DNA of 64,000 nt. Origin: Microcoleus vaginatus HSN003 (lineage in GTDB: Bacteria > Cyanobacteriota > Cyanobacteriia > Cyanobacteriales > Microcoleaceae). Shown piece after piece: positions 45,124-54,851 of this stretch. The stretch is from the NCBI RefSeq assembly GCF_022701255.1, contig NZ_CP031705.1:4278001-4342000 (forward strand), read 5' to 3'. Below the pieces are notes generated by a model. The model had not been told where the DNA came from, did not search any database, and saw nothing but the letters and a program-made list of their open reading frames with translations. The translations under genes and the position numbers were made by a program. How positions within the stretch are numbered: the first letter of the stretch is position 1; every line of letters begins with the position of its first letter.

Positions 45124-46338
45124 ATGCTACCCACTGATTTATTAAGTCACCGCCAAAACGGGGAATCAATCGTCCCGCTACGCCTCAAGATAGATGCTAA
45201 AAACTTAGAAGCAGCTACCGAAATGATCAACTGCTTCCAAGAGTCGATCGGCAAAACCCAAGGCGAGCTCGACGGACGCTTGTTAGAATTAGAAGGCGAC
45301 AGCCCGGATTATCGGCTGAAAAGGGGATTAGCGCACCTGCTGAAAGGCGGTTTCTCTACGTTGGAAGTCATCAGTCCCCTAGAACCCTCAGAGTTGAGAC
45401 AGCGGGTTTTTGCATTGTCAGCGCGATCGACTCCCAGCCCTCAATCCACCCAATTAACCCTGGAAAAAGTAGCCAGTGAACTCAGCCAAGAGTTAAACAG
45501 AGAAGTTTTTCCTCACGAAATCACTACAGGTTTATACGCCGATTTAAACGAAAACAAAATCCTCACTGAGTTTAATCCACCAACTCCCGAAAACTTGCTT
45601 CACAAATACAATCTTTCTCAAGTTCAAGGCATATTTTACCGAGCAAGTCAAGTCCAATTAACCGCCCACCGCAACGATCCAGGAGAATACAAACTCTTAT
45701 TTCGCTATCTGAAACTATTTCAATTAATGACTTACATCGAAGGCGATGCAGACCACGGTTTTACACTGACAATAGACGGCCCTACAAGCTTATTCAAACC
45801 CAGCACCCGCTACGGCTTAGCCCTGGCGAAAATGCTACCGGCACTGCTGCACGTCACGAAATGGAGTATGCACTCGACACTGCACACAAAAGACCCTTTT
45901 AGTGGCGTTTTGAAAACAGGTAAATTCACCCTAGATTCCGACTGCGGTTTAGTCAGCCACTATCCCCCTGGCAAGCCTTATGATAGTATGTTAGAAGCCG
46001 CCTTTGCTGAAAGATGGAATTCCACAAAAACCGAGTGGCAACTAGAGCGAGAAGTTGATTTAATTCCGATTCCAGGTAGTGTGATGATTCCCGACTTTCG
46101 GTTGGTGCATCCCGACGGGCGAGTATTTTTATTAGAAATAGTTGGCTATTGGCGGCCGGAGTATTTGCAAAAGAAATTTGCCCAAGTACAGAAGTCTGAA
46201 TGCGATAACTTGATTTTAGCTATTTCCGAACGGCTGAATTTAGAAAAAGCGGGGGTGAATGTAAATGATGTGCCAGCAAAAGTAGTCTGGTTTAAAGATA
46301 AATTGCTGCCGAAATCAGTGCTGGAAATTCTCGAATAG
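45124..46338 (+). CDS. DUF790/Bax1-type nuclease
   Basis: A 404-aa protein of the DUF790 family, whose archaeal member Bax1 binds XPB and cuts DNA bubble structures. N-terminal MLPTDLLSHRQNGESIVPLRL and RLKRGLAHLL are family hallmarks. The nuclease core near the C-terminus contains PDSMLEAAFAERW (family Glu), IPDFRLVHPDG (Asp324) and VFLLEIVGYWRPEYLQKK (Glu338), a PD-(D/E)XK-like arrangement. Together with the helicase two genes upstream it forms an XPB-Bax1 set, interrupted by the small lipocalin-like gene. Confidence 0.9.
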   Translation: MLPTDLLSHRQNGESIVPLRLKIDAKNLEAATEMINCFQESIGKTQGELDGRLLELEGDSPDYRLKRGLAHLLKGGFSTLEVISPLEPSELRQRVFALSARSTPSPQSTQLTLEKVASELSQELNREVFPHEITTGLYADLNENKILTEFNPPTPENLLHKYNLSQVQGIFYRASQVQLTAHRNDPGEYKLLFRYLKLFQLMTYIEGDADHGFTLTIDGPTSLFKPSTRYGLALAKMLPALLHVTKWSMHSTLHTKDPFSGVLKTGKFTLDSDCGLVSHYPPGKPYDSMLEAAFAERWNSTKTEWQLEREVDLIPIPGSVMIPDFRLVHPDGRVFLLEIVGYWRPEYLQKKFAQVQKSECDNLILAISERLNLEKAGVNVNDVPAKVVWFKDKLLPKSVLEILE

Positions 46339-46367
46339 TAAGTTATTCTGCATTTCAAATTAACTTT

Positions 46368-46466
46368 TAGGGCGGGCTAGAAGCCCACCCCACAAGAGTT
46401 TAAAGAAAAATAAATCTACTGTTTTCTGTCTCTCTCTGCGCCCTCTGCGCCCTCTGCGGTTCAAAA
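46368..46466. repeat. Two dispersed repeats in one spacer
   Basis: 46368-46411 is a copy of the GGGCGGGCT...CCCACCCCACAAGAG family. 46428-46466 carries tandem CTCTGCGCC units ending in CTGCGGTTC, the complement of the GAACCGCAGA repeat near 9275. Confidence 0.65.
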
Positions 46467-46567
46467 AAATCCTCCTCAAAAAATATCGCACATTCCCAGC
46501 TATACTAAAATGAGAATATCGCCGAATCCTTGCCACCGCTTACTCTCACCCTAAAATTGATTGAAAA

Positions 46568-47287
46568 ATGGCAGACACAAGTATTGTCGAAAGAATCAAA
46601 AAGCTTTTAGCCCTCGCCACCTCATCCAATGAAAACGAATCGACTGCGGCGGCCGAAAAAGCTTCCCTTTTACTGGCACAGTACAATCTCAGCCTCGCGG
46701 ATTTAGGGCCAAATCACCAAGAAGAGATTGACGAAAACTCTGTTGAAACAACATCGAAGTTTGTCACTTGGAAAATGATGCTGCTTTCGGGAATTGCCGA
46801 CGCTAACGGGTGCGAAGCCATGCGAAATACTTATACGGGCAGTATGTTTTTGGTGGGAACTTCTACTAACCTGATTGTTTGCAAACATCTGTACGAGTAT
46901 TTGAGTTCTGCGATTGAAAAAAGGGCTAAATACCGCAAAGGAAACGGGAGGGGATTGGCGTATCTGAATGCTTTTCGGGTTGGATGCGCGACGAGGTTGA
47001 GACAAAGATTGTTGGAACAAAAACAGGAGATGGAAGAGTCGGGGATTCCGGGTTCGGGGGATGTGGCGGCGACTCCAGGGATTGTAGTGCGATCGATGTT
47101 TGAGAGAAATCAACAGGCGATCGCGGATTATCTAGAGGGCCGAGGGGCTAAAGTTAAAACCAGAAGTAGTTCTCAAGTCAGCAGCGCGGCGGGTTTTAAT
47201 TCGGGGTATGAAGTGGGCGACAAAATTAGTTTGCACAAGCAAGTGCAGCCGCAAGGGGATATGAAACAACTTAATGAAAGTCTTTGA
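46568..47287 (+). CDS. DUF2786 domain protein
   Basis: A 239-aa protein. Residues 8-50 (IKKLLALATSSNENESTAAAEKAS, LLAQYNLS) are the DUF2786 helical domain found in phage and chromosomal proteins. The middle contains LLSGIADANGC and KHLYEYLSSAIEKRAKY, followed by LNAFRVGCATRLRQRL (DUF7168-like). The role is unknown. DUF2786 proteins often occur in mobile or phage-related settings, but nothing else phage-like is adjacent. Confidence 0.85.
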   Translation: MADTSIVERIKKLLALATSSNENESTAAAEKASLLLAQYNLSLADLGPNHQEEIDENSVETTSKFVTWKMMLLSGIADANGCEAMRNTYTGSMFLVGTSTNLIVCKHLYEYLSSAIEKRAKYRKGNGRGLAYLNAFRVGCATRLRQRLLEQKQEMEESGIPGSGDVAATPGIVVRSMFERNQQAIADYLEGRGAKVKTRSSSQVSSAAGFNSGYEVGDKISLHKQVQPQGDMKQLNESL

Positions 47288-47365
47288 CTAGGGCGTGCGG
47301 TCGTGAAAATCAGCTTCCTAGGTGTAATAAACTAGGGTTATTTTGTCTGTAGTGCGTAATTATTG

Positions 47366-49837
47366 CTACATTAAGGCTTGATTTCTTTCGAGTGCTTTCT
47401 TCAAATACTCGATCGCTCTTTTGAGATTTTCGATTTCTTTGTGATTTTTTTGCTGGTTCAGAAGTAGCTCGTCTAGTTGATCTTCAATGGAGCGTATGGC
47501 GAGGCGCTGTTCTTTTAGAATTTCTTGAGCCTTGCGGATGTCTTTTTGAATGACAACAATCTCGCGCATCACAACTTCTAACTTGGCTGCTTGGATTAAA
47601 GCGGTGTCGGGAGATTGACTGAATAAAGCGCCAACACCAACTCCCGCACTAGCACCGAGAATTGAACCGCCAGCAACAATTACGGCCATTCCGCCAGCCA
47701 TTCCCATGCCACCGGCGGCGATCGCACCTCCTCCAAGTGCGGCTAAAACGGCGGATACTGCGGCGGCACCTGATAAACCAGGTGCTAGTATCGGTGCAAG
47801 TAAACCTACTACTAATGGTGTAGCAAATATACCTACTACTCCTAACACAACGGCTCCGACTGTACCAAGTAACCAAGGATTTATGCCGCCTTTAATTCCT
47901 TTGATGGCTTCTTTGTAGTTGGACTTAAAGCGGAGAACACAATCTGGATCTATGTCTAGTGTTCTAGCAAAATACCTGAGCTTTTCGGTGTATTCTTGTT
48001 CAAGTTTTAAATCTTTGAATGCTTCATCACGACTATCGCCTAATGGGTAATAGGGTTGAAACAGTGTTACTTCTAATAAAATTAGATACCGAGTCAATTG
48101 ATTTCCCGGAGAGATGAGGTGGGATTTTACCGAATTTTTGAGGGATTCAAAATCAGTAATTAAGTTCAATGAACTGTTGTGTGGAGTTTCAGGTGCAATT
48201 TGGCTGTTCAAAAACAGTGTGGTTGAATTTTCCCAATTGCGTAACCACTCTTGCTTAAGGATTTTTTTAATGGGCTCTGATTGATTGTCAATATCACCTT
48301 GGAAACCGCGTAAAAACTCTTGCTTAAGGGTGTTTTTAATGTCGTTATTTGATTGATTGTCAATATCGGCTTGCACCAAGTGGTAGTGATAGCTGAACAT
48401 GATTCTGGTTTGTTCAGGAGTCAATCCAAATTTTTTTATAGCTTGCGAATCCTCTTCGAGCGAGGCTTCTGTTGTTTCAGGATTTTTCTGCTTGACACGA
48501 TCGCTTGCGGAAGATTCCGCCGCAATGGTAGCAGTATCAGTCGTAGTTTCATCGAACTCTAATTCTAATTCGTCTTCCGATTCATCCCGGACTCTGAAAT
48601 AGTAAAAGAGATTAGCAACAGCCAAATCAGAGGCTTTCTCCAAATTCGACGATACTAAAGTTTTATGACCCGCTCTTTCCCCTTGCTCAATAATATAATT
48701 TTCATACTTTTCACGCCGCTGCCGATCTAGCATCAATTCCAGTTGAGTGCGAAGCGCATAAAAATGAGACTTCGGTCGCAAATTTTCATAAAATAACTGT
48801 TCATCGGGTATTGCTAAAGCTGTTGTACCTGACTTTTTCTCCCCAATAACAGCTAAGTTGGATTGACTGAAATCAGCACTTTGTAACTGTTTTAATTCAC
48901 TTGGTGACAAAGCTTTCGTCCATTGAATCTGATTAAGCCAAATGTCTAATGCGGCTAAATCGTGATTGTGAATTCGCGTGATTTCTGGGAAGAGAAAATC
49001 TAGTTCGTCGTCTGAGTCGCAGCCGACAATTACTGTTAAGCCATCTTGACGGATTTGTTGTTGTAGTTGAGAGATGCGATCGCCCGCAGCACCAAATTCA
49101 TTTTGCACCTGATACGTGCCGATAATACTTTGCTCGATCGCCCAACTGCACTCTAACCGACGCAACTGTCCCGCCGCACAAGTTTCTTCTAATAAATGCG
49201 GATTTCTGTAGTCTGCTAAAGCTTCAAACAACATCCCCCGCGCTGCATCAATTTCAGCATTGCGACGGTTAATGTCTTGAATTTGCAAAGCCGATCGCAT
49301 TCGTTGAATCGCTTGATTAAATAACCCGTAAGCCCGCACTAAGACTAGGCGATGGTTCTCAAATTTTATATCTGCAACCACTTCTGAAATTAATTGCTTA
49401 ATTTCCGCGCCTTGACCTTTCAAAAGTTGTTCTAAATTGATGAAACCATTTTCTACTTTAACTTCCAGCCTCTCAACCGCTTTTTTTAGTTTCAATGTCT
49501 GGTGCAAATTCACCGCTGACAAGGCTACCCCGGCGAAAGTTCCCACACCAATGACGGCTGTTGTCGCTTGCAGCACGCCCAAACTGGCTTGGACGGCTTG
49601 AAAGCCCATTTGCGTTTGGTACATCTGCAATCCGCCCATAGCAAGCTGCACGGGAGACACTAACGGCGATAGCGGGCTGTTGTTGAGGGCCGCGCCCAGG
49701 GCATGGGCGACGAACTCTCCCGTCGCTGCATCTCTCGCCATGCCGATCGGCACTCCAGCAGATGTAAACACTTGTGCGTACTTACCAGCCTCGATCGCAG
49801 CCTGTACCGCCGGGGGAAATACAAAGTTCATCATCAA
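47366..49837 (-). CDS. Large coiled-coil protein with a glycine-rich membrane segment, unknown function
   Basis: An 823-aa protein that I do not recognise. The N-terminal 100 residues are hydrophobic and Ala/Val-rich (QTTAVIG-type segments near 80-105), followed by a coil (about 115-150). The centre is acidic with an Asp/Glu/Thr-rich stretch near 430-470. About 650-740 is a long Gly/Ala/Val hydrophobic region suited to two or more membrane passes or a pore-like hairpin, and the last 80 residues are a strong coiled coil (IQKDIRKAQEILKEQ, LKRAIEYLKKALERN). It diverges from the TerB-dynamin GTPase with only 81 bp between start codons, so both may share a promoter region and work together at a membrane. 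No enzyme motif seen. Confidence 0.8.
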   Translation of the reverse strand: MMMNFVFPPAVQAAIEAGKYAQVFTSAGVPIGMARDAATGEFVAHALGAALNNSPLSPLVSPVQLAMGGLQMYQTQMGFQAVQASLGVLQATTAVIGVGTFAGVALSAVNLHQTLKLKKAVERLEVKVENGFINLEQLLKGQGAEIKQLISEVVADIKFENHRLVLVRAYGLFNQAIQRMRSALQIQDINRRNAEIDAARGMLFEALADYRNPHLLEETCAAGQLRRLECSWAIEQSIIGTYQVQNEFGAAGDRISQLQQQIRQDGLTVIVGCDSDDELDFLFPEITRIHNHDLAALDIWLNQIQWTKALSPSELKQLQSADFSQSNLAVIGEKKSGTTALAIPDEQLFYENLRPKSHFYALRTQLELMLDRQRREKYENYIIEQGERAGHKTLVSSNLEKASDLAVANLFYYFRVRDESEDELELEFDETTTDTATIAAESSASDRVKQKNPETTEASLEEDSQAIKKFGLTPEQTRIMFSYHYHLVQADIDNQSNNDIKNTLKQEFLRGFQGDIDNQSEPIKKILKQEWLRNWENSTTLFLNSQIAPETPHNSSLNLITDFESLKNSVKSHLISPGNQLTRYLILLEVTLFQPYYPLGDSRDEAFKDLKLEQEYTEKLRYFARTLDIDPDCVLRFKSNYKEAIKGIKGGINPWLLGTVGAVVLGVVGIFATPLVVGLLAPILAPGLSGAAAVSAVLAALGGGAIAAGGMGMAGGMAVIVAGGSILGASAGVGVGALFSQSPDTALIQAAKLEVVMREIVVIQKDIRKAQEILKEQRLAIRSIEDQLDELLLNQQKNHKEIENLKRAIEYLKKALERNQALM

Positions 49838-49918
49838 TTTTTACCGTGTTACCAATCCACAGAATAACTAATATATTATGATAGTTTCAATAAAAAAAAT
49901 TATCTAAAGGCGCGGCAA

Positions 49919-52519
49919 ATGGACACTTCGCTAATTAGTCCGCAAACGGTTGAGCTTATTTCCCGACTGACAGGGCAAAACCTACGAAAAGATGATATTA
50001 CTCCGCCCGTGCTTTTTCTGGCGGGATTGGTGACGGTATTGCTGGGAGTCATTCATGCCGACGGTACGGTAAGTGCTGAGGAAACGCAGCGATTGCGGAC
50101 AACTTTTACGGAACTTATTCCCGCTAACAACAATTTGCGCCCATTGGTAATGCCGATGGTTAAGAGCGTGCGGGAACAGCAAGTTTACAAGAAATTGACC
50201 GCGTTGCTGGCGCTGACAGCGTGTTTTTCTGAGGAGGAAAAACTGCTGCTGATTAGTTTTGGGTATCAAATGTCGGCGGCAGATGGGACAATAGATAAAC
50301 GCGAAAAAGAGTATTTGACGATTGTCGCCAACAAACTCGGAATCGCTGGGCGATTTTTGACTGTTTTGGAAGCCAGTTTTAGCAGTCAAGCAATAAGCGA
50401 TACAGCAGCTTTAACAGAACTCCACTTGTTACTAGATGCAGCGCAATTTCAATCTCTCGATTCTATGTTTGTCCGTGCTGCCAGTCACATTATCGGACAT
50501 TTACCAGCCAAACCGAAACACAAAACAAATCAAAAGCAATCAGTTTCGTCCTATCAGGAGTTGAAAAAATTTCAGGAGTATCGGCAACAACTGAATGCTC
50601 TTTGTGAAAAACTAGGTTTAACTCTCCAAAATGGAATCGATCGCAACGTGCTATCTCCTACTTTAGCAGAAGAAGTAACGAAAGTATCTCAAAGATTGCA
50701 ATCTCCATGTTTTCGCGTTGCTGTTGTCGGCGAATTCAGTAAAGGCAAATCAACCTTACTAAATGCTTTACTTGGTGAGGAAATCCAACCAGTGCGCGAT
50801 ATTCCCTGTAGTGGTAATGTGACTATTTTGAAATATGGTTCGCAGCGCCGGGTTATTTGTCGCTACCACAATGGACGGGAGGAAGAAATTTCACCTGCAC
50901 AATATCAAGAGAAAGCTTCGATTTCGGAACAAGCGGCTTATGGTTCTTATGCCGATGAAATTGCTAAATCGGAAATTGCCGAAATCGTTTTTGAACATCC
51001 CGAATTAGAGTTGTGTCGCAATGGGGTAGAAATTATTGATTCTCCCGGATTAAACGAACAAGCCGAACGCACATTAGTCACCCAAAAGGTCCTCAAAACA
51101 ACTGATGCGGTTATTTTCTTAACTCATGCTCAAAATGCTTTAACGGAGAAAGAGCGGGAACTGCTTTTGTACTTGAGAAAAGAACTAAATTATGGTAATA
51201 ACGAAGGCGCGAGTAATATTTTTATGGTAGTTAATTTTTTCGATTTGCTGCGGCGCGAAGAGAGTCGCCAGCAGGTACGAAAAAGGGTGGAAACGATTGT
51301 TACAAGTCAAAATTTGATTGCTGGTGAAAACCGGATTCATTTTATTTCTGCTCAATCTGCATTGGAAGCGATTTTAGCAGGCAATGAAAATGATCATTAT
51401 CTAAAATCTTTTCAGGGTTTTACTGATTCGGTTGAGAAGTTTCTGACAGTTGAACGCGGGGCGATCGCACTTCGGCAGTCCGCCACCGGAATTAAGCAAA
51501 TTATTGACATCGGTTGTGAGGAATTGAATCAATGGCGGGAAATGTTAGAGGGAAAATTGACAGTTGATCAAGGAGATAAGCAAAAAATATTTGAACAAAT
51601 GGCGGAAGTAAGCGGTCGCGAGGTTAAAATTAGATTATTAGCTAATGAATTGATGGAGCAATCTTTAGAAGAAGCTCTTGAATCTTGGCATGAATGGGCG
51701 GAAGAAGTGGGACAACGCCTGCTATCAAAAAGTCATCGCTGGACTTCCCAACACGGACACATCATGAGTCAAGACAAGTTGACTAAAGATTATGCAGATC
51801 AATTTGTACGAGACATCACCGAAGAAATTGATGACTGGGGCAATCAAAAAGTACAGTCTATTTTAAAACAAAATATGGGAGTGCTAGACAGCCAAATCGG
51901 TGAAGATATTTCTGCAATACGGCACGAATTTCAACAGTTTGACCAGCAACTCAGCACTAGCCTTGTCGCTCAATTCAATAACTTAGCAACAGCAGGTAGC
52001 TTAGGCGGAATTGGCAGCAGTGGAAGCGGAATAGCTTCATCAATTGGCGAGATTGAGGATGGTGGATTTTTTGGGGGTTTAGGAATTGGTGCAGCAGTTG
52101 GTGCTGCGTTGCTATTTTTTACAGGACTTGGTTTTATAGGAGTTGTTTTGGGTGGCTTAGCCGCTGGTGCTGGTGGCGGTTTGGGCTTGAGTTTTTTAGA
52201 TGGCGATGCTGTTAAAGCTCAGATTAAGGAAAAAGTTTGTGAATTAGGCTTTGAGAAATTTGGCGAATCGGCAGAGTCTATTTTTGAGAAGGTACAACAA
52301 AGAATTATTGCAGTATTTGACGATCGCGCTGATGCGAATAGCGATGCGATGTCAAAAGCGATCTCGCTGTGGGAGAATTTATTAGAACAGCAGGAAAAGC
52401 GCGATCGCCAAAATCAAGCAGACTGCGAGTCCCAAAAAGTGTGGCTGGCTGACAAACGTCGAGAACTCGAACAAGTACAAAATCAAATTCAAACAATCTT
52501 AAATCAAAGTGCCCGCTAA
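49919..52519 (+). CDS. Bacterial dynamin-like GTPase with N-terminal TerB-like domain
   Basis: An 866-aa protein. Residues 30-190 form a TerB-like helical domain with two acidic repeats (HADGTVSAEE near 46 and AADGTIDKRE near 120). The GTPase has P-loop GEFSKGKS (271-278), a switch Thr region near 300, DSPG (374-377) and a G4-like NFFD (439-442). Long helices (530-690) form the stalk. About 717-756 is a Gly-rich hydrophobic hairpin, the expected membrane paddle, followed by a helical end. Known dynamin-like proteins remodel membranes, and some bacterial ones protect against phage or toxin damage. The TerB fusion and the divergent coiled-coil partner suggest a stress or defence role (inference). 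Confidence 0.9.
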   Translation: MDTSLISPQTVELISRLTGQNLRKDDITPPVLFLAGLVTVLLGVIHADGTVSAEETQRLRTTFTELIPANNNLRPLVMPMVKSVREQQVYKKLTALLALTACFSEEEKLLLISFGYQMSAADGTIDKREKEYLTIVANKLGIAGRFLTVLEASFSSQAISDTAALTELHLLLDAAQFQSLDSMFVRAASHIIGHLPAKPKHKTNQKQSVSSYQELKKFQEYRQQLNALCEKLGLTLQNGIDRNVLSPTLAEEVTKVSQRLQSPCFRVAVVGEFSKGKSTLLNALLGEEIQPVRDIPCSGNVTILKYGSQRRVICRYHNGREEEISPAQYQEKASISEQAAYGSYADEIAKSEIAEIVFEHPELELCRNGVEIIDSPGLNEQAERTLVTQKVLKTTDAVIFLTHAQNALTEKERELLLYLRKELNYGNNEGASNIFMVVNFFDLLRREESRQQVRKRVETIVTSQNLIAGENRIHFISAQSALEAILAGNENDHYLKSFQGFTDSVEKFLTVERGAIALRQSATGIKQIIDIGCEELNQWREMLEGKLTVDQGDKQKIFEQMAEVSGREVKIRLLANELMEQSLEEALESWHEWAEEVGQRLLSKSHRWTSQHGHIMSQDKLTKDYADQFVRDITEEIDDWGNQKVQSILKQNMGVLDSQIGEDISAIRHEFQQFDQQLSTSLVAQFNNLATAGSLGGIGSSGSGIASSIGEIEDGGFFGGLGIGAAVGAALLFFTGLGFIGVVLGGLAAGAGGGLGLSFLDGDAVKAQIKEKVCELGFEKFGESAESIFEKVQQRIIAVFDDRADANSDAMSKAISLWENLLEQQEKRDRQNQADCESQKVWLADKRRELEQVQNQIQTILNQSAR

Positions 52520-52542
52520 TTCAATGAGTAACGGGTAAGCGC

Positions 52543-52581
52543 AAAAAAACCATAGTACCTTGTGAATACTATGGTTTTTTT
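52543..52581. terminator. Bidirectional terminator
   Basis: A perfect 15-bp stem (52543-52557 with 52567-52581, 9-nt loop) with A7 on the left and T7 on the right, between the convergent dynamin and aroF genes; it serves both. Confidence 0.95.
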
Positions 52582-52609
52582 GGCAATGACCTACTTATGA
52601 CCGCGATTT

Positions 52610-53671
52610 CTACGCCAAAACTGGCACCGGTTGCGGCCAACGGTTCATGACTTTACCAATAACGGCCAATTCTTCCATCAACTTGTCGAACTGATCCGGT
52701 GTTAAAGATTGCGGCCCGTCAGACAAAGCTTTTTTCGGATTCGGGTGCACTTCAATCATCAGCGAATCTGTACCAGAGGCGATCGAAGCAAACGCCATTG
52801 ACGGTACAAACTGCGCCCAACCGGTGCCGTGACTCGGGTCAACCATAATCGGTAAGTGAGTCAGAGTCCGCAACACTGGTACTGCCGACAAATCTAGCGT
52901 ATTGCGCGTATATTGCCTGTCATACCCGCGAATTCCGCGCTCGCACAAAATCACGTTCGGATTGCCAGAAGCCATGATATACTCAGCAGCCATCAACCAT
53001 TCTTCAATGGTGGCGGAGATGCCGCGCTTCAGCAAAATTGGTTTGTCTTGAGCTCCGACTTTCTTCAAGAGTGAGAAATTCTGCATATTTCTCGCCCCGA
53101 CTTGGATCACGTCGGCTACTTCTACGATCGCACTTAAGTCGGCCGCATCCATAACTTCTGTGATAATTCCCAAACCGCTAGCTTCCCGCGCCGCAGCTAG
53201 CAATCCCAAAGCACTCTCACCGTGGCCTTGGAAAGCGTAGGGGGAAGTTCTCGGTTTGTACGCGCCACCACGGAGAAAATGAGCTCCAGCAGCTTTGACC
53301 CGCATTGCCGTTTCCACAATCATTTCTTCGTTTTCGACCGAGCAAGGGCCTGCTACGATCGCGATCGGGTGATGCAGGCCAATCATCACATTTCCTAAAG
53401 GAGTAGCAACTTCTACTGTGCTGGCTTCTCCTTGGCGGTACTCCAGACAAGCGCGTTTGTAGGGTTTTTCCACGCGCAGCACTTCCTCAATCCAGGTGCT
53501 CATTTCGCGCAGTTGCATCGGTTCGAGCTCGGCGGTGTCGCCTACCAAACCCATGACAACTTTGTAACGGCCGACGATTTTTTCTGGTGTCAAACCCCAG
53601 TTAGTGCGGAGCTCTTCGTCTAGTCGATCGATCTCGGCTTCTGGAGTGCCGGCTTTCATTACAATAATCAT
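52610..53671 (-). CDS. aroF: 3-deoxy-7-phosphoheptulonate synthase (DAHP synthase, AroF/AroA-beta type)
   Basis: First enzyme of the shikimate pathway, joining phosphoenolpyruvate and erythrose 4-phosphate. The 353 aa start with a ferredoxin-like regulatory domain (MIIVMKAGTPEAEIDRL, 1-70), as in the Thermotoga-type enzyme. The KDPS-type TIM barrel follows with VAGPCSVEN, LRGGAYKPRTSPYAFQG, QVGARNMQNFSLL, LLKRG, ILCERGIRGY and VDPSHGTGW. The N-terminal domain implies feedback control by aromatic amino acids. Confidence 0.96.
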   Translation of the reverse strand: MIIVMKAGTPEAEIDRLDEELRTNWGLTPEKIVGRYKVVMGLVGDTAELEPMQLREMSTWIEEVLRVEKPYKRACLEYRQGEASTVEVATPLGNVMIGLHHPIAIVAGPCSVENEEMIVETAMRVKAAGAHFLRGGAYKPRTSPYAFQGHGESALGLLAAAREASGLGIITEVMDAADLSAIVEVADVIQVGARNMQNFSLLKKVGAQDKPILLKRGISATIEEWLMAAEYIMASGNPNVILCERGIRGYDRQYTRNTLDLSAVPVLRTLTHLPIMVDPSHGTGWAQFVPSMAFASIASGTDSLMIEVHPNPKKALSDGPQSLTPDQFDKLMEELAVIGKVMNRWPQPVPVLA

Positions 53672-53849
53672 ATTTTTTTTGCCTTTTTAGTTGGGCTAGA
53701 AACGGATGATGACTCTGATGCACTGAGAAAAATAGATGCAATGGCGATCGAGAATCTATTTATATCAGTATTTTTAGCATTGTTGTGGGGCGGGTTCTTG
53801 TTCCCTCCCCAAATACTAACTCGCTAATGGTTAACAGCTTAGTTTTTAG

Positions 53850-53880
53850 CTAATGACTAATGACTAATGACTAATGACTA
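53850..53880. repeat. Heptamer array CTAATGA x4 abutting the pam68 stop
   Basis: Four perfect units; the CTA that would begin a fifth is the complement of the TAG stop of the PAM68-like gene. Confidence 0.85.
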
Positions 53881-54351
53881 ACTTTTTGGCTTCGCGGCGC
53901 GCCACGCTTCTCGCATCCGTCCAAAATTGGTATTAAATTCTTCCCACCCCAGAGTGCTTCCTGAAACTTCTTCATCCCAGGAAGCCGAGAGGACTCCGTA
54001 GCTTAATCCCAGAACGCCTAGACCAAAACAGCCCATGCTTACCAGCAATACTGCTGTGTTGGGCAAATCAAACAAGCCGCTGCGGACTACGAAATAGCTG
54101 ACAAAAAATGTGCAAATTCCCAATAGGGTAGGTATGCCACAGAATACCGCTATGCGGGATATCATGCGTTGGCTGACTACTTCTGGGATGGATTGCGACT
54201 CTTTTCCGGTTTTTTTAGCTTTCGGCTGCTTGTCGGCAGAATCCGACTCTAAGGCTAGGCTTGCTTGGGGTTCTGGGGGCTTTTTAGGCGTTTTTTTACG
54301 ATTCGTTGCCGGTTCAAAGGGCAAGCGCTTGCGGGGTGGTTCGGAGGACAT
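53878..54351 (-). CDS. PAM68-family photosystem II assembly protein (DUF3464)
   Basis: A 157-aa thylakoid protein. It has a Lys/Pro-rich N-terminal tail (1-60), two transmembrane helices around 66-90 and 98-122 separated by FDLPNT, and the C-terminal block SASWDEEVSGSTLGWEEFNTNFGRMREAW that marks the PAM68 family. Known members assist early photosystem II assembly and chlorophyll insertion. It follows rpsO on the same strand with a 95-bp gap, the same order as known from other cyanobacteria, supporting orthology. Confidence 0.92.
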   Translation of the reverse strand: MSSEPPRKRLPFEPATNRKKTPKKPPEPQASLALESDSADKQPKAKKTGKESQSIPEVVSQRMISRIAVFCGIPTLLGICTFFVSYFVVRSGLFDLPNTAVLLVSMGCFGLGVLGLSYGVLSASWDEEVSGSTLGWEEFNTNFGRMREAWRAAKPKS

Positions 54352-54446
54352 ATTTTATCTCTAACCTGAAATCTCGAACATTTTTCAATAAGTCTTGGTG
54401 TTTGCCCAAGATTAAAGAATATTGTCGCAAATTTTGGCTTTAGTGT

Positions 54447-54716
54447 TTAGCCGCGAATGCCTAGACGGGCAATCAATGCTTTGTAGCGATCGACATTTTC
54501 CCTTTGGATGTATGCTAGCAGGCGCTTGCGGCGGCTGATCATCATCATCAAACCGCGCCGGGAGGCGAAGTCTTTTTGGTTGATTTTCAGGTGGGCGCTG
54601 AGTTTGGTGATGCGATCGGTCAGCATGGCGACTTGGAGATCTGCTGAGCCTGTATCGGTTTCATGGGTTTGGAAGTCGCCCATGATTTCTTGTTTGCGCT
54701 GTTGTGTAAGAGCCAT
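54447..54716 (-). CDS. rpsO: 30S ribosomal protein S15
   Basis: An 89-aa ribosomal protein that binds 16S rRNA and nucleates the platform. Family blocks are THETDTGSADLQVAMLTDRI, LSAHLKINQKDFASRRGL and RRKRLLAYIQREN. Normal length. It is located between ruvA and pam68, all on the minus strand. Confidence 0.98.
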   Translation of the reverse strand: MALTQQRKQEIMGDFQTHETDTGSADLQVAMLTDRITKLSAHLKINQKDFASRRGLMMMISRRKRLLAYIQRENVDRYKALIARLGIRG

Positions 54717-54851
54717 GAATTGATTTTAGTTTTTTTTGTACGATTGTCACAATCTCCTATGTTATCACAGGGGAAGCATAACAACGATAAAATTTTTGCC
54801 AAGGATGGGTTTGTTTTTTGAGCAGAATAGACTTGAATTGCAAACATACTT

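Noticed and set aside
46703..47113. Long antisense frame inside the DUF2786 gene
   Set aside because: Shadow of the real gene; no independent ribosome site or domain.
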